Assembly: GCF_018283675.1 (NCBI RefSeq)
Contig: NZ_JAGVRK010000001.1
Span: 682,001 to 746,000 of the forward strand
DNA from: Metabacillus flavus
Lineage (GTDB): Bacteria > Bacillota > Bacilli > Bacillales > Bacillaceae
Direction of reading: 5' to 3'
DNA length: 64,000 bases
Shown: in pieces, positions 43,991 through 51,955 of the stretch
Position numbering within the stretch: position 1 is the first letter of the stretch
How the letters are laid out: each line of letters starts with the position of its first letter
Position numbers and translations under genes: made by a program
Notes under the pieces: generated by a model
Told to the model about the DNA's origin: nothing
What the model saw: only the letters and a program-made list of their open reading frames with translations
Database searches by the model: none

Positions 43991-45505
43991 TTAGAAAGGA
44001 GAAGGGAATCTCGCTGCTTCAAAGTGGGTAGTATTCTGTCCATTTACATTCTCCGCAATGTAACCATTTGTTGTACTGGAAGCAAAGACTTCCACCTCAT
44101 CACCGGCAGCAAGCTGCAGGATGGTAGAGACCGTCACCACATTGGAGGCTCTTACTCCATCGCCGAACAAATCGTTTTCAATAGCAATGGCAGGAGCACC
44201 ATTTACACGAATTTCTACCTGCACGCTGTAATCTACGTTGTTAAACCTTGGAACGAAAGCAATTGTTGCAATAACCAGGTAAACACCATTCAAATTCGGA
44301 ACAAATTTAGATTCAGCAGGATTATACTCCCCTGCTAAGTCAAACTGCTCTGTCTGATAGAGTACTTTCACAGGGGTATTCTTGCAGACTTTCTGCTTGG
44401 CATTATTGACCGCCCTAAATGCTGATTGAGGCTCTGAAGGACCTGTTGCACCAGTAGCTCCAGCAGGTCCAGTCGGTCCAGTCGGTCCAGTCGGTCCAGT
44501 AGGTCCAGTCGGTCCAGTCGGTCCAGTCGGTCCAGTCGGTCCAGTCGGTCCAGTCGGCCCAGTCGGTCCAGTCGGTCCAGTCGGCCCGGTAGGCCCAGTA
44601 GGTCCAGTCGGTCCAGTCGGCCCAGTAGGTCCAGTCGGCCCAGTCGGTCCAGTAGGTCCAGTCGGCCCAGTCGGCCCAGTCGGTCCAGTCGGTCCAGTCG
44701 GCCCGGTCGGTCCAGTCGGCCCAGTCGGTCCAGTCGGTCCAGTCGGTCCAGTCGGCCCAGTCGGCCCAGTCGGTCCAGTCGGTCCAGTCGGTCCAGTCGG
44801 CCCAGTCGGCCCAGTCGGTCCAGTCGGTCCAGTCGGCCCAGTCGGCCCAGTCGGTCCAGTCGGTCCAGTCGGTCCAGTCGGTCCAGTCGGCCCAGTCGGC
44901 CCAGTCGGCCCAGTCGGTCCAGTCGGTCCAGTCGGCCCAATCGGTCCAGTCGGCCCAGTCGGCCCAGTCGGCCCAGTCGGTCCAGTCGGTCCAGTCGGCC
45001 CAGTCGGTCCAGTCGGCCCAGTCGGTCCAGTCGGTCCAGTTGGTCCAGTTGGTCCAGCCGGCCCAGTCGGTCCAGTTGGTCCAGTCGGTCCAGTCGGCCC
45101 AGCCGGTCCAGTCGGTCCAGTTGGTCCAGCCGGCCCAGTAGGTCCAGTAGGTCCAGTAGGTCCAGTCGGTCCGGTCGGTCCAGCCGGCCCAGTCGGACCA
45201 GTTACTCCGCTGGGGGAAATGTCTGAAACCTGTTTTAGTTTGTTATCCAGCAGTAATTCCTTCTTAATTGTCATAGCCAGTACATCCTGAACGCTTTCGT
45301 TTACTTTTAGAATATCCGCCAAGGATGCTGCAGGACTCAGGCCGGGAATGGTCCCTAGAGCATATTGGATTTTTTCCCCTTCGGCATTGAGAATATGAGC
45401 CAGGCCTAACTCTTCCATCGCAATGGATGCCAAGAGCAAGTTGATGACATCGTCTCTAGTAATCGATATCGTAGGGGTGATATTCGGAAGGTTCGGTTGT
45501 GACAT
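43991..45505 (-). CDS. Collagen-like spore-surface glycoprotein (BclA-type)
   Basis: 504 aa. N-terminal domain of about 100 residues ([40 protein letters not shown]), shared with the short gene at 33079. Then about 85 Gly-X-Y triplets, nearly all GPT with a few GPA, one GPI and a terminal GAT pair. C-terminal ~140 residues resemble the BclA/C1q-TNF jelly roll ([29 protein letters not shown]). Forms hair-like filaments on the spore; Thr in GPT triplets are glycosylation sites in B. anthracis BclA. RBS AAAGGAGA. Nearby glycosyltransferases probably decorate it. Confidence 0.9.
   Translation of the reverse strand: MSQPNLPNITPTISITRDDVINLLLASIAMEELGLAHILNAEGEKIQYALGTIPGLSPAASLADILKVNESVQDVLAMTIKKELLLDNKLKQVSDISPSGVTGPTGPAGPTGPTGPTGPTGPTGPAGPTGPTGPAGPTGPTGPTGPTGPAGPTGPTGPTGPTGPTGPTGPTGPTGPTGPTGPTGPTGPIGPTGPTGPTGPTGPTGPTGPTGPTGPTGPTGPTGPTGPTGPTGPTGPTGPTGPTGPTGPTGPTGPTGPTGPTGPTGPTGPTGPTGPTGPTGPTGPTGPTGPTGPTGPTGPTGPTGPTGPTGPTGPTGPTGPTGPTGPTGPTGPTGPTGPTGPTGPTGPAGATGATGPSEPQSAFRAVNNAKQKVCKNTPVKVLYQTEQFDLAGEYNPAESKFVPNLNGVYLVIATIAFVPRFNNVDYSVQVEIRVNGAPAIAIENDLFGDGVRASNVVTVSTILQLAAGDEVEVFASSTTNGYIAENVNGQNTTHFEAARFPSPF
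44440..45207 (-). repeat. 9-bp tandem repeat encoding Gly-Pro-Thr triplets
   Basis: About 85 units of the type GGTCCAGTC/GGCCCAGTC on the plus strand. Third codon positions vary (GGT/GGC), so units are not identical. Prone to length change by slippage or recombination. Confidence 0.9.
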
Positions 45506-45733
45506 TACATTTCTCCTTTATAAGTTTTGAACCTTTGTACCGTACTTGTTAAGAAGTGCACATTGGTCTTTACTAAACTATTCATTCTGAGAGAAAGGGT
45601 ATAAGCGAATACCCCTGCAATCCAAAATTGGGTATTTTTTTTTTGCGATATGCTAATTGCCATACGTTTTTGTCTTTAAAAACAAAATTCCAGCGGGGAA
45701 TGCATATATATAGGTAAAGGGGAGGCGGGACAA

Positions 45734-47443
45734 ATGTTTGAAAATAAAAACAGAACTCGGATGCCTTTGATGTATATTATTGATCCCCTGATTAATGAAA
45801 GGGATCAGCCGCAGGAGCAGAAGGAAATTTTAATGAAGAAAAAGCTGAAACCAAGTCCGCTTGAAGAAGAAGAGTATACATTAATTGAAGCTGATCACGT
45901 TACAAACCTTCAAAAGGGAATGGTCATTGTATTAAATCTTGAAGATAAAGATTCTGATTTACAGAATGAAGTCTTTTTAAATAAAAATGAATCCCTAATG
46001 ACTAAAGGGATTGACATGACATTAATGAAAACGAGAAGACATGAAAAAGAAGGGAAGGAGAAGCTACAGGAAGACATGGTTTTGAATACAATGGAACGGG
46101 CTGCGTTTGATTATCAAGAGACAAGGCATAATCATGAGGAGGCTGCTGAAGTGAAAAATGAAGAGCAAAATACAAGTGTTATTCAAGGCTTTGGTAAAAG
46201 GGATCATCCTTCCCGGGATTCAGGCTTTGAAAGTTTAGAAGTGGACCCTTTTAACCCTATGTTTGGAATTGATTTATTCCATTTTATGCATAAAGAAGAT
46301 CCTGCATTTCCGCTAGGTACAGCTCCTCTTGAAAATCTTGAAGGAACTGAATATGAAGGTGTCACTGACAATTATAAACAATCAGAAATCAGTGATTATT
46401 TAGACAATGAGCTTGATTTAGTGGAGGAGAATGAAATTGAAGAGTTGTCATCACTGCTTGAGGGAACCGAAGAAACTGAGTTGAAGAGTACGGAAGATGG
46501 CAGTCAAGAAGTAAAAGTAGAGAGCAGTGAAGCGGAAGAGCGCATAGAAAGCACGCTGGCAGCAAAAAAAGGGGGGAATTTCCAGCTGGAGTCCGCGAAG
46601 GAAGACGTGACTGTATTAGAATCTTTATCTCACCACGAAGAGGCTAAAGAGATAGAAGATGTAAACCAAATCGAAGCTGAAGCCAGCACTGGAATTGAGG
46701 AGGAAGAACCTGTTTTTTCAGATATTCATCAGGGAGAAGTGGCTGAGACAGAGGCTTTCCCTGAAGAAACTGGGGAGCTTAAGCGGCAAGGAATAGATGA
46801 AGTCAGTCAAAACTTAGTAGAAGCCATTGGGGAAGCAGAAGCAGTGGAATCTGTCTTGCCGGAGCTTCAACAGGAAGAAGGGTATGTTTCAGAACCTTTA
46901 GCTTCTAGTGACAATGGTGAAACTGACATTCAAAATATAAAAGAAATTAGTGGAGTAAAGGAACTAGAAGGGGAAGAGGGTATCGTTTCAAAGGATTTTT
47001 CCAAGGAAATTGAAGTTTTGCAGGACCAATATAGAGGATGTTCTGCAAAGCAGCAATATAAAGCCGAAAAGGGGAGAATGGATTCAGCTGAAGAGCTATT
47101 AAAAGAAGCTGAAAAGGGCGAGAACGGGAATCGACTGAATCATAAGAAAAAGGCTCATGTAAAGGTTCCGACAGAGAAGCTTTTACTGAGGACTATGAGA
47201 GCAGTTCGTTCAGATTCGTTTAAGAATAAGACGGTTCTTGAAAAAATTGAATATATGACAGCGTTGCCTAAACACGTTACCCGGGTATTTGTGGAGGTTA
47301 AAACAAATAAAAAATTCTTTTTTGGTGTCATTTGCGCTTATTCCAGAGAACAAGAATCCCTTACCATCATTAGCAGGAACACATTAAAACTTCACACTTT
47401 GGAAATAAAAGAGATCCAAAATATTAAAATTATCAGTCTCTAA
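45734..47443 (+). CDS. CotO-like spore coat morphogenetic protein
   Basis: 569 aa. The opening RMPLMYIIDPLI and the C-terminal domain (~490-569: LEKIEYMTALPKHVTRVFVE, FFFGVICAYSRE, LEIKEIQNIKII) follow CotO. The middle ~350 residues are acidic and Glu-rich (many EE/ES tracts), low complexity and likely disordered, making it far longer than B. subtilis CotO. CotO helps organise outer coat/crust or exosporium. Upstream CATATATATA resembles a SigK -10. Its TAA overlaps the TAG of the convergent CotY-like gene (CTAA). Confidence 0.78.
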   Translation: MFENKNRTRMPLMYIIDPLINERDQPQEQKEILMKKKLKPSPLEEEEYTLIEADHVTNLQKGMVIVLNLEDKDSDLQNEVFLNKNESLMTKGIDMTLMKTRRHEKEGKEKLQEDMVLNTMERAAFDYQETRHNHEEAAEVKNEEQNTSVIQGFGKRDHPSRDSGFESLEVDPFNPMFGIDLFHFMHKEDPAFPLGTAPLENLEGTEYEGVTDNYKQSEISDYLDNELDLVEENEIEELSSLLEGTEETELKSTEDGSQEVKVESSEAEERIESTLAAKKGGNFQLESAKEDVTVLESLSHHEEAKEIEDVNQIEAEASTGIEEEEPVFSDIHQGEVAETEAFPEETGELKRQGIDEVSQNLVEAIGEAEAVESVLPELQQEEGYVSEPLASSDNGETDIQNIKEISGVKELEGEEGIVSKDFSKEIEVLQDQYRGCSAKQQYKAEKGRMDSAEELLKEAEKGENGNRLNHKKKAHVKVPTEKLLLRTMRAVRSDSFKNKTVLEKIEYMTALPKHVTRVFVEVKTNKKFFFGVICAYSREQESLTIISRNTLKLHTLEIKEIQNIKIISL

Positions 47444-47847
47444 TTTTCTTTGACCAGTATTGAGTCCAAGTACTGCACTCCTCCAAATACCTTACAATTC
47501 ATTTCAAAGAACAAATTTGTCTTCGTTAGCTTGGATACATCATATAAATCGGTCGGATATAGATGATCATAATGCGGCTTTAAAAGGCTTAAGGTAACAT
47601 AGGAAGGCGGATGAATATCCTCCATTCGAAAAAAGGGAGTGATAAAGCTATTGCTCCCTTTTTGCCTGCCAATATTGCCCGAGGTTTGAAAGACATTTCC
47701 GTTATTCAAGTAAAAAAGGAGCGGAATGGTATCTCTCTTGGATTCTAAGATAAACAAGCGCTGAATTTTGTCAGGTTCTTCTATAGCATCCTGTAGAGTT
47801 TTTATTTGATGCAGTTTTTTTAAAAGGGGATCCACATGCATGCGCAA
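47440..47847 (-). CDS. CotY/CotZ-like spore crust protein almost lacking cysteine
   Basis: 135 aa. Shares the conserved order of CotY/CotZ/ExsY: KRDTIPLLFYLNNGNVFQTS (compare DTIPFLVFDKKG..F), GNIG, FFRMED, LSLLKP and FFEMNCKVFGGVQYLDSILV (compare EVDLGCFCAIQCLSPELV). Only one Cys remains against ten or more in typical members, so disulfide cross-linking is lost. The N-terminal Cys-rich segment is replaced by a charged helix. TTG start eight bases after GGAGG. A SigK-like -10 (TAATTTATG on the plus strand, 47879-47887) lies upstream. Confidence 0.72.
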   Translation of the reverse strand: MRMHVDPLLKKLHQIKTLQDAIEEPDKIQRLFILESKRDTIPLLFYLNNGNVFQTSGNIGRQKGSNSFITPFFRMEDIHPPSYVTLSLLKPHYDHLYPTDLYDVSKLTKTNLFFEMNCKVFGGVQYLDSILVKEN

Positions 47848-47873
47848 TGTCCTTCCCTCCTTTTTTTAGTCTT

Positions 47874-47890
47874 TTACATAATTTATGTAA
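47874..47890. promoter_or_regulatory. Perfect 17-bp palindrome upstream of the CotY-like gene
   Basis: TTACATAATTTATGTAA; overlaps CATAAATTA (minus strand), which matches the SigK -10. No matching -35. Could be a regulator site in late sporulation. Confidence 0.45.
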
Positions 47891-47953
47891 CTCAAAATGA
47901 AATATGAAATGTGTTCATATAGACATTTGCTGAGTATGAAGTAACTTAAAAAA

Positions 47954-48127
47954 AGCTCTGTTAAACTTGGCTGTTGATTGCAGTTAGCAGGCGCTCGCTT
48001 ATCTTTTTAGCGGGCGGTGAGCCTCCTCGCCGCTTTGCGCCTGCGGGGGCTCACCTGTCCCGCTGCTCTAAGCAGGAGTCTCCAATCAACAGGTGTTAAA
48101 AATCAACATCAGGATTTAAAAGAGCCT
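47954..48127 (+). repeat. ~185-bp palindrome-rich dispersed repeat, copy C
   Basis: Starts AGCTCTGTTAAACTTGGCTG like copy A, core GCGGGCGGTGAGCCTCCTCG, ends CAATCAACAGGTGTTAAAAA. Slightly shorter than A and B. Confidence 0.85.
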
Positions 48128-48128
48128 A

Positions 48129-48172
48129 AAAAAAAGACAGTCCGAAGTATTACCGGAGCTGTCTTTAAAAAG
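48129..48172 (-). terminator. Terminator of the CotY/CotZ gene
   Basis: AAAGACAGTCCG / CGGAGCTGTCTTT, with an eight-base A-run on the plus strand giving a U-tract for minus-strand transcription. Confidence 0.75.
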
Positions 48173-48188
48173 AGAGAATAATTCTATA

Positions 48189-48764
48189 TTATTGAGCACC
48201 ATTAGCTGCTGGAGGGCAGCTGCTGGCATTTACTGCAGGCAAGCAGGAAACTCCGCAGAAGCATTTTAGATCTACAGTGATGCAGATGCCTGTTCTTCTA
48301 AATACTGGTTCTTCAAGAACTAAACAGCCATCATCAAGTTGATTAGGAAATGGTCCAAATTGTACGTTCGTTCCTGCTGGTCCGGTCCCTTCTACACATA
48401 AAAGTTCTAACTGAGCACAGCAGTTCTCAGTATCAACTGATGATACCCTAAAGAAAGCTGAGGTTTGTCTTGACAATGCATTCGGATTTGAAGGTGTAGC
48501 ATTTCTTTTCCATCCTTGAGCAATAAATACCGTACCACAGAATCCGCCAACTTCTGCATTTCCACTAACGTTTTGGGAATTGCAAATTAGCTGAAAAGGA
48601 ATCGTGTTGAAATTCGGGCCAGTCGAACCGCCCATTAATTCACGGATGGATTCAGAGCAGCTTGCTTGACAATCCATAGAATGATCGTCTTGTTGGGCAT
48701 TAGCAATTTCAGCAAGTGTGTCGCATACACAGTTGCCGGTATCGAAGTGACTTCCACAACCCAT
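48189..48764 (-). CDS. CotY/CotZ/ExsY-family spore crust protein
   Basis: 191 aa with 16 Cys. Opens MGCGSHFDTGNCVCDTLAEI, typical of CotY/CotZ; later FQLICNSQN, FFRVSSVDTENCCAQLELLC and GICITVDLKCFCGVSCLPAV match the family core. These proteins form disulfide-linked two-dimensional arrays that build the spore crust or exosporium basal layer and anchor glycoproteins. RBS AGGAGGAAG. Possible SigK promoter upstream (ACC, 15 bases, CATATCATG on the minus strand). Confidence 0.9.
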   Translation of the reverse strand: MGCGSHFDTGNCVCDTLAEIANAQQDDHSMDCQASCSESIRELMGGSTGPNFNTIPFQLICNSQNVSGNAEVGGFCGTVFIAQGWKRNATPSNPNALSRQTSAFFRVSSVDTENCCAQLELLCVEGTGPAGTNVQFGPFPNQLDDGCLVLEEPVFRRTGICITVDLKCFCGVSCLPAVNASSCPPAANGAQ

Positions 48765-48990
48765 TAAATCTTCCTCCTGTTATTATCAATTTGACTATTG
48801 TCAGTTACATGATATGTTTACGGATTTTAATGGTGTGAGAGTATAGCCTGTTTCGATGAAAATGGACAGGGGCGTAAAAACTAATCGCTGTAATGTTTTT
48901 ACATAACTGTTTTGGTAAGTATCCTCGCCATCGGACTTGGGAATGGGGTACTATTTTAACATGTAGTATTATGTGAAATATGATTATCTA

Positions 48991-49020
48991 TTGACGAATA
49001 GCTCATTCATAGATTATGAT
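48991..49020 (+). promoter_or_regulatory. SigA promoter of the riboswitch-ykoY transcript
   Basis: TTGACG (48991-48996), 18-base spacer, TATGAT (49015-49020), 55 bases before the riboswitch core. Confidence 0.65.
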
Positions 49021-49074
49021 TTCACTAACAGCCGAAGAGTTAAGGCTGTGCTCGATTACAGAGCCTATATACTC

Positions 49075-49234
49075 CAAAGGGGAGTAGCTTACAGTTATGT
49101 CGACAATACGTGATGCATGCATGCATCGCCGGCCTGACTGGCAACAGAAATGTTGTTTGCGAGACCTTTGCCATTATGGTGAAGGGATAATTATGTTGAT
49201 TCTAACCTTCACCGGCCAATGGTGGAGGTTTTTT
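49075..49234 (+). ncRNA. yybP-ykoY manganese riboswitch with expression platform
   Basis: Conserved aptamer elements CAAAGGGGAGTAG (49075-49087), CGCCGGCCTGACTGGCAACAG and GAGACCTTTGCC (49161-49172). Terminator AACCTTCACC (49204-49213) / GGTGGAGGTT (49221-49230) plus T-run. An antiterminator is visible: GGTGAAGG (49178-49185) is complementary to CCTTCACC (49206-49213). By family knowledge Mn2+ binding stabilises the aptamer and turns on the Mn exporter downstream. Confidence 0.92.
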
Positions 49235-49289
49235 GTTTACACAAAAACCCTTCAGAAATCTAAATGGATGAAGGAGAAATGGAAACCTT

Positions 49290-49457
49290 TTGAAACCGCA
49301 AAAGAACATTCTTTTGTTTGTGACGATGCTCGTCACGTTTAAGCTATACGCTGTAGCGATCATGACGCTTGAGATGCACAACCCGCCGCGAAGCCTTTCG
49401 CTGCAATCCCAGCAGAGCCAAGCGGATCAGCCGCGGCTATTGCTTAACCATAAATGA
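49290..49457 (+). CDS. Possible 55-aa small membrane protein under the Mn riboswitch
   Basis: TTG start reading MKPQKNILLFVTMLVTFKLY then AVAIMTLEMHNPPRS and a Gln-rich tail. One clear membrane span preceded by a basic N-terminus. AAGGAG lies 13 bases upstream, longer than ideal. It sits between the riboswitch terminator and the TerC-family gene. Not recognised; could be spurious. Confidence 0.4.
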   Translation: MKPQKNILLFVTMLVTFKLYAVAIMTLEMHNPPRSLSLQSQQSQADQPRLLLNHK

Positions 49458-49587
49458 AAACCCGTTCACTAAATGTTCGCATTTAGATGCATTGACGAGA
49501 AAGTTTTAGGGAAATTTCAGAATGAGCAAAAGTCATAAAGTTCGGGGCATTACTAAATACTAATAAGAATGAAAAGGGGGACATAAT

Positions 49588-50358
49588 TTGGACGCTGGAT
49601 TATTGTTGGAATATGGATGGGTCCTGCTGATCCTGATCGGGTTAGAAGGAATCCTTGCTGCGGATAATGCTCTTGTCATTGCGACAATGGTTAAACACCT
49701 TCCGGAAGAAAGACGAAAAAAAGCCTTGTTTTACGGTTTGGCCGGGGCTTTTCTTTTCCGCTTCGGATCGCTATTTATTATTTCCTATCTAGTGGATATT
49801 TGGCAGGTGCAGGCAATCGGTGCCTTGTATTTATTAGGAATTGCGTTTTATCACATCCTGAAAAAGCATGTGCTGAAGCCTAAGGTAAAGGAGAAGGCTG
49901 AGACCGAAAATGAGGGTTCAGGATTCTGGATGACGGTGATTAAAGTTGAGGTAGCGGATATCGCATTTGCGGTAGATGCCATTCTCGCAGCGGTCGCACT
50001 CGCCGTAACCCTACCGGAAACGAGCCTTCCCGATATCGGAGGACTTGACGGGGGTCACTTCGCTGTCATTCTGACTGGTGGAATTATCGGGCTTGTCATC
50101 ATGAGATTCGCAGCAAGCTACTTTGTAGTGCTGCTCGAGAAGCGGCCTGGTCTTGAAACGGCCGCCTTTGCAATCGTTGCCTGGGTAGGGGTAAAGCTTG
50201 CTGTATACGCCCTTTCTCATCCGCAGCTAGCCATTATTTCTGAAGGATTTGGGAAAAGTGTCACGTGGAAAGTGATTTTCTGGTCTGTTTTGATTTTGAT
50301 TGCTGTGGTAGGCTGGTTTTTATCCAAGCCAAAAGCTGAAGTTGAAGCAGGAAGATAG
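49588..50358 (+). CDS. ykoY: TerC-family manganese exporter (YkoY-like)
   Basis: 256 aa, seven or so membrane spans. Metal-site motifs GLEGILAADNALVIATMV (about 19-36, with Glu-Asp-Asn) and IKVEVADIAFAVDAILAAVA (about 118-137) are the TerC signatures. Bacillus YkoY (MeeY) exports Mn2+ and helps metallate exoenzymes. The Mn riboswitch upstream supports this. TTG start after AAAGGGGG. Confidence 0.9.
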   Translation: MDAGLLLEYGWVLLILIGLEGILAADNALVIATMVKHLPEERRKKALFYGLAGAFLFRFGSLFIISYLVDIWQVQAIGALYLLGIAFYHILKKHVLKPKVKEKAETENEGSGFWMTVIKVEVADIAFAVDAILAAVALAVTLPETSLPDIGGLDGGHFAVILTGGIIGLVIMRFAASYFVVLLEKRPGLETAAFAIVAWVGVKLAVYALSHPQLAIISEGFGKSVTWKVIFWSVLILIAVVGWFLSKPKAEVEAGR

Positions 50359-50363
50359 AGAGA

Positions 50364-50393
50364 AGAGCTGGCCAAAAGGCCGGCTCTCTTTTT
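50364..50393 (+). terminator. Rho-independent terminator
   Basis: AGAGCTGGCC (50364-50373) / GGCCGGCTCT (50378-50387) then CTTTTT. Confidence 0.9.
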
Positions 50394-50469
50394 GTGGGGC
50401 GTGCGGCAGGTGCTGAATCGGCGGGTGCTGAAGGTGTGGGTGCTGAATCAGCGGGCGGGTGCTGAAGCG

Positions 50470-50595
50470 GGGCCAGTCCCGCGATGCTTCACCGCATCGG
50501 GGGACAGAGACCTTTATCAGGGAGGCCGTATGGGTCAAGGGTTTGCGAGCGAGGTGCCAGAGCTTTAGTGCGGTAAAATTTTGGGGGACTGGCAC
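50470..50595 (+). repeat. ~126-bp hairpin element, copy 4
   Basis: Left end GGCCAGTCCC, TTCACCGCATCGGGGGACAG; right end GTGCGGTAAAAT and GGGACTGGCAC. In tandem with copy 5. Confidence 0.85.
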
Positions 50596-50596
50596 G

Positions 50597-50723
50597 GTGC
50601 CAGTCCCGTTCTCCTTCACCGCATCGGGGGACAGAGACGTAAAGGCTGGATGCCTTATAGTTCAAGGGTTTGCGTGGGATGGTGCCAAAGCTTTAGTACG
50701 GTAAAATCTGAGGGGACTGGCGC
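50597..50723 (+). repeat. ~126-bp hairpin element, copy 5
   Basis: Starts one base after copy 4, the same tandem junction as copies 1 and 2. Ends GGGGACTGGCGCC. Confidence 0.85.
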
Positions 50724-50770
50724 CATCGAGAGTCTATTCGCCGCCGATGGAGCGGGCGAACTGATGAATT

Positions 50771-50848
50771 ACGGGCAGTTCCATGTCGATAACGGGCAAA
50801 ACCATGTCGAATACGGGCAAAACCATGTCGATTACGGGCAAAACGACC
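50771..50848. repeat. Array of 21-bp period, four copies
   Basis: ACGGGCA at 50771, 50792, 50813 and 50834, each followed by the pattern AAACCATGTCGA (first copy GTTCCATGTCGA, last copy diverging after AAACGACCAT). Period exactly 21. Confidence 0.85.
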
Positions 50849-50871
50849 ATCCCTGCCTCCAACCATACAAA

Positions 50872-50899
50872 AAAGACGCACGGAGTTCCGTACGTCTTT
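50872..50899 (-). terminator. Terminator of the ribokinase gene
   Basis: AAAGACGCACGGA / TCCGTACGTCTTT stem (one mismatch), A-run on the plus strand side. Confidence 0.7.
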
Positions 50900-50952
50900 C
50901 TTCGATAGTATCGGTGTGGCTCAGATCTGCCAGCACCTTCGATAAATGACTA

Positions 50953-51855
50953 TTAAGAATTCCGTTTTTCCTCATCCAGCAGCCCTCGTTCGACCTCATC
51001 TCTAGATGGCATGCCGCCCTGCGCACCGAATTTCGTCACAGAAATGGAGGCTGCTTTGTTGGCGAACCGGATGCTTTCCGGAAGGCTTTTACCCTCCGAC
51101 AGAGCTACAGCGAATGCTGCATTGAAGGTATCGCCTGCACCTGTCGTATCCAATGCTTCAACAGGGAAGGAGGGAATGACGTTTTCTATTTCCCCATCAT
51201 GATAGCGGACCCCGTTCTTTCCTTCCGTCACAAACAGTTTATTTGGATTCGCTTTTAGTGCTTGCTTAATGGAGGTTTCTCCAAAAATCAGCCTTGCTTC
51301 TGTTTCGTTTGGTGTCAGATAAGATGCATTGGACAATACGCTTTCCCTCACTTTTCTCGCTGGTGCCGGGTTCAGAAGAAGGGGAATGCCATACTCCTTG
51401 CAAAGCTTGCTCACATGCTCAACCGAATCTTCGGGAATTTCCTGCTGGATCAGCACCATCGCAGATTCGCGGATGATAGGGAGCGCATCGGTAATAAGGT
51501 CAGGCGTTACGAGTTTATTGGCACCCTGGACAACAATGATGCTGTTGTCACCTTCAGCCAGAATAATATGGGCTGTACCGCTGGCCGTATCTGGAACGGG
51601 TTTCACATAGTCTGTATGAACACCGTTTGCCTGTAAATTGCTCACAATTGCCTTTCCATAGGGGTCATCTCCTACACACCCAACCATATAAACATCTGCA
51701 CCAAGTCTTCCCGCTGCTACCGCCTGGTTGGCGCCTTTTCCTCCCGGTACGCTTTTAAAATCCTCTCCCAGGATCGTTTCTCCTGCTTCAGGACGTTTTG
51801 CTGCTGTGACAACAAGGTCCATGGAAGAACTTCCTATTACTGTGATTTTCGCCAT
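50953..51855 (-). CDS. rbsK: Ribokinase
   Basis: 300 aa PfkB-family kinase. Signature 1 GGKGANQAVAAGRLGADV (about 38-55) and signature 2 DTTGAGDTFNAAFAVAL, with NPAPAR and TPNETEA between them as in RbsK. Phosphorylates ribose to ribose-5-phosphate. RBS GAGGGA. It stands alone, without the rbsDACB transport genes usually downstream in Bacillus. Confidence 0.9.
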   Translation of the reverse strand: MAKITVIGSSSMDLVVTAAKRPEAGETILGEDFKSVPGGKGANQAVAAGRLGADVYMVGCVGDDPYGKAIVSNLQANGVHTDYVKPVPDTASGTAHIILAEGDNSIIVVQGANKLVTPDLITDALPIIRESAMVLIQQEIPEDSVEHVSKLCKEYGIPLLLNPAPARKVRESVLSNASYLTPNETEARLIFGETSIKQALKANPNKLFVTEGKNGVRYHDGEIENVIPSFPVEALDTTGAGDTFNAAFAVALSEGKSLPESIRFANKAASISVTKFGAQGGMPSRDEVERGLLDEEKRNS

Positions 51856-51955
51856 ATCGATCCCTCTTTCGTCGTTTTCCGTTTAATAAAGGCAGCAGGT
51901 TTAATATGTTTATCGCTGACTGACAACCATTAGAACCGCAGAAAGCACGAAGAGA

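Noticed and set aside
44368-44940. Long minus-strand frame of Leu-Gly-Arg-Leu-Asp repeats
   Set aside because: It is a second reading of the collagen-repeat DNA in another frame; periodic DNA keeps several frames open.
44440-45207. Dense short repeats resembling a CRISPR array or satellite
   Set aside because: Period is 9 bases, in frame with Gly-Pro-Thr codons of the collagen-like gene; no spacers and no cas genes.
49097-49342. 81-codon frame across the Mn riboswitch
   Set aside because: It lies on conserved riboswitch structure and its terminator, so it is not likely to be translated.
50459-50949. Frames inside the 126-bp hairpin elements
   Set aside because: They come from the repeat itself; the related copies do not keep a common frame or ribosome site.
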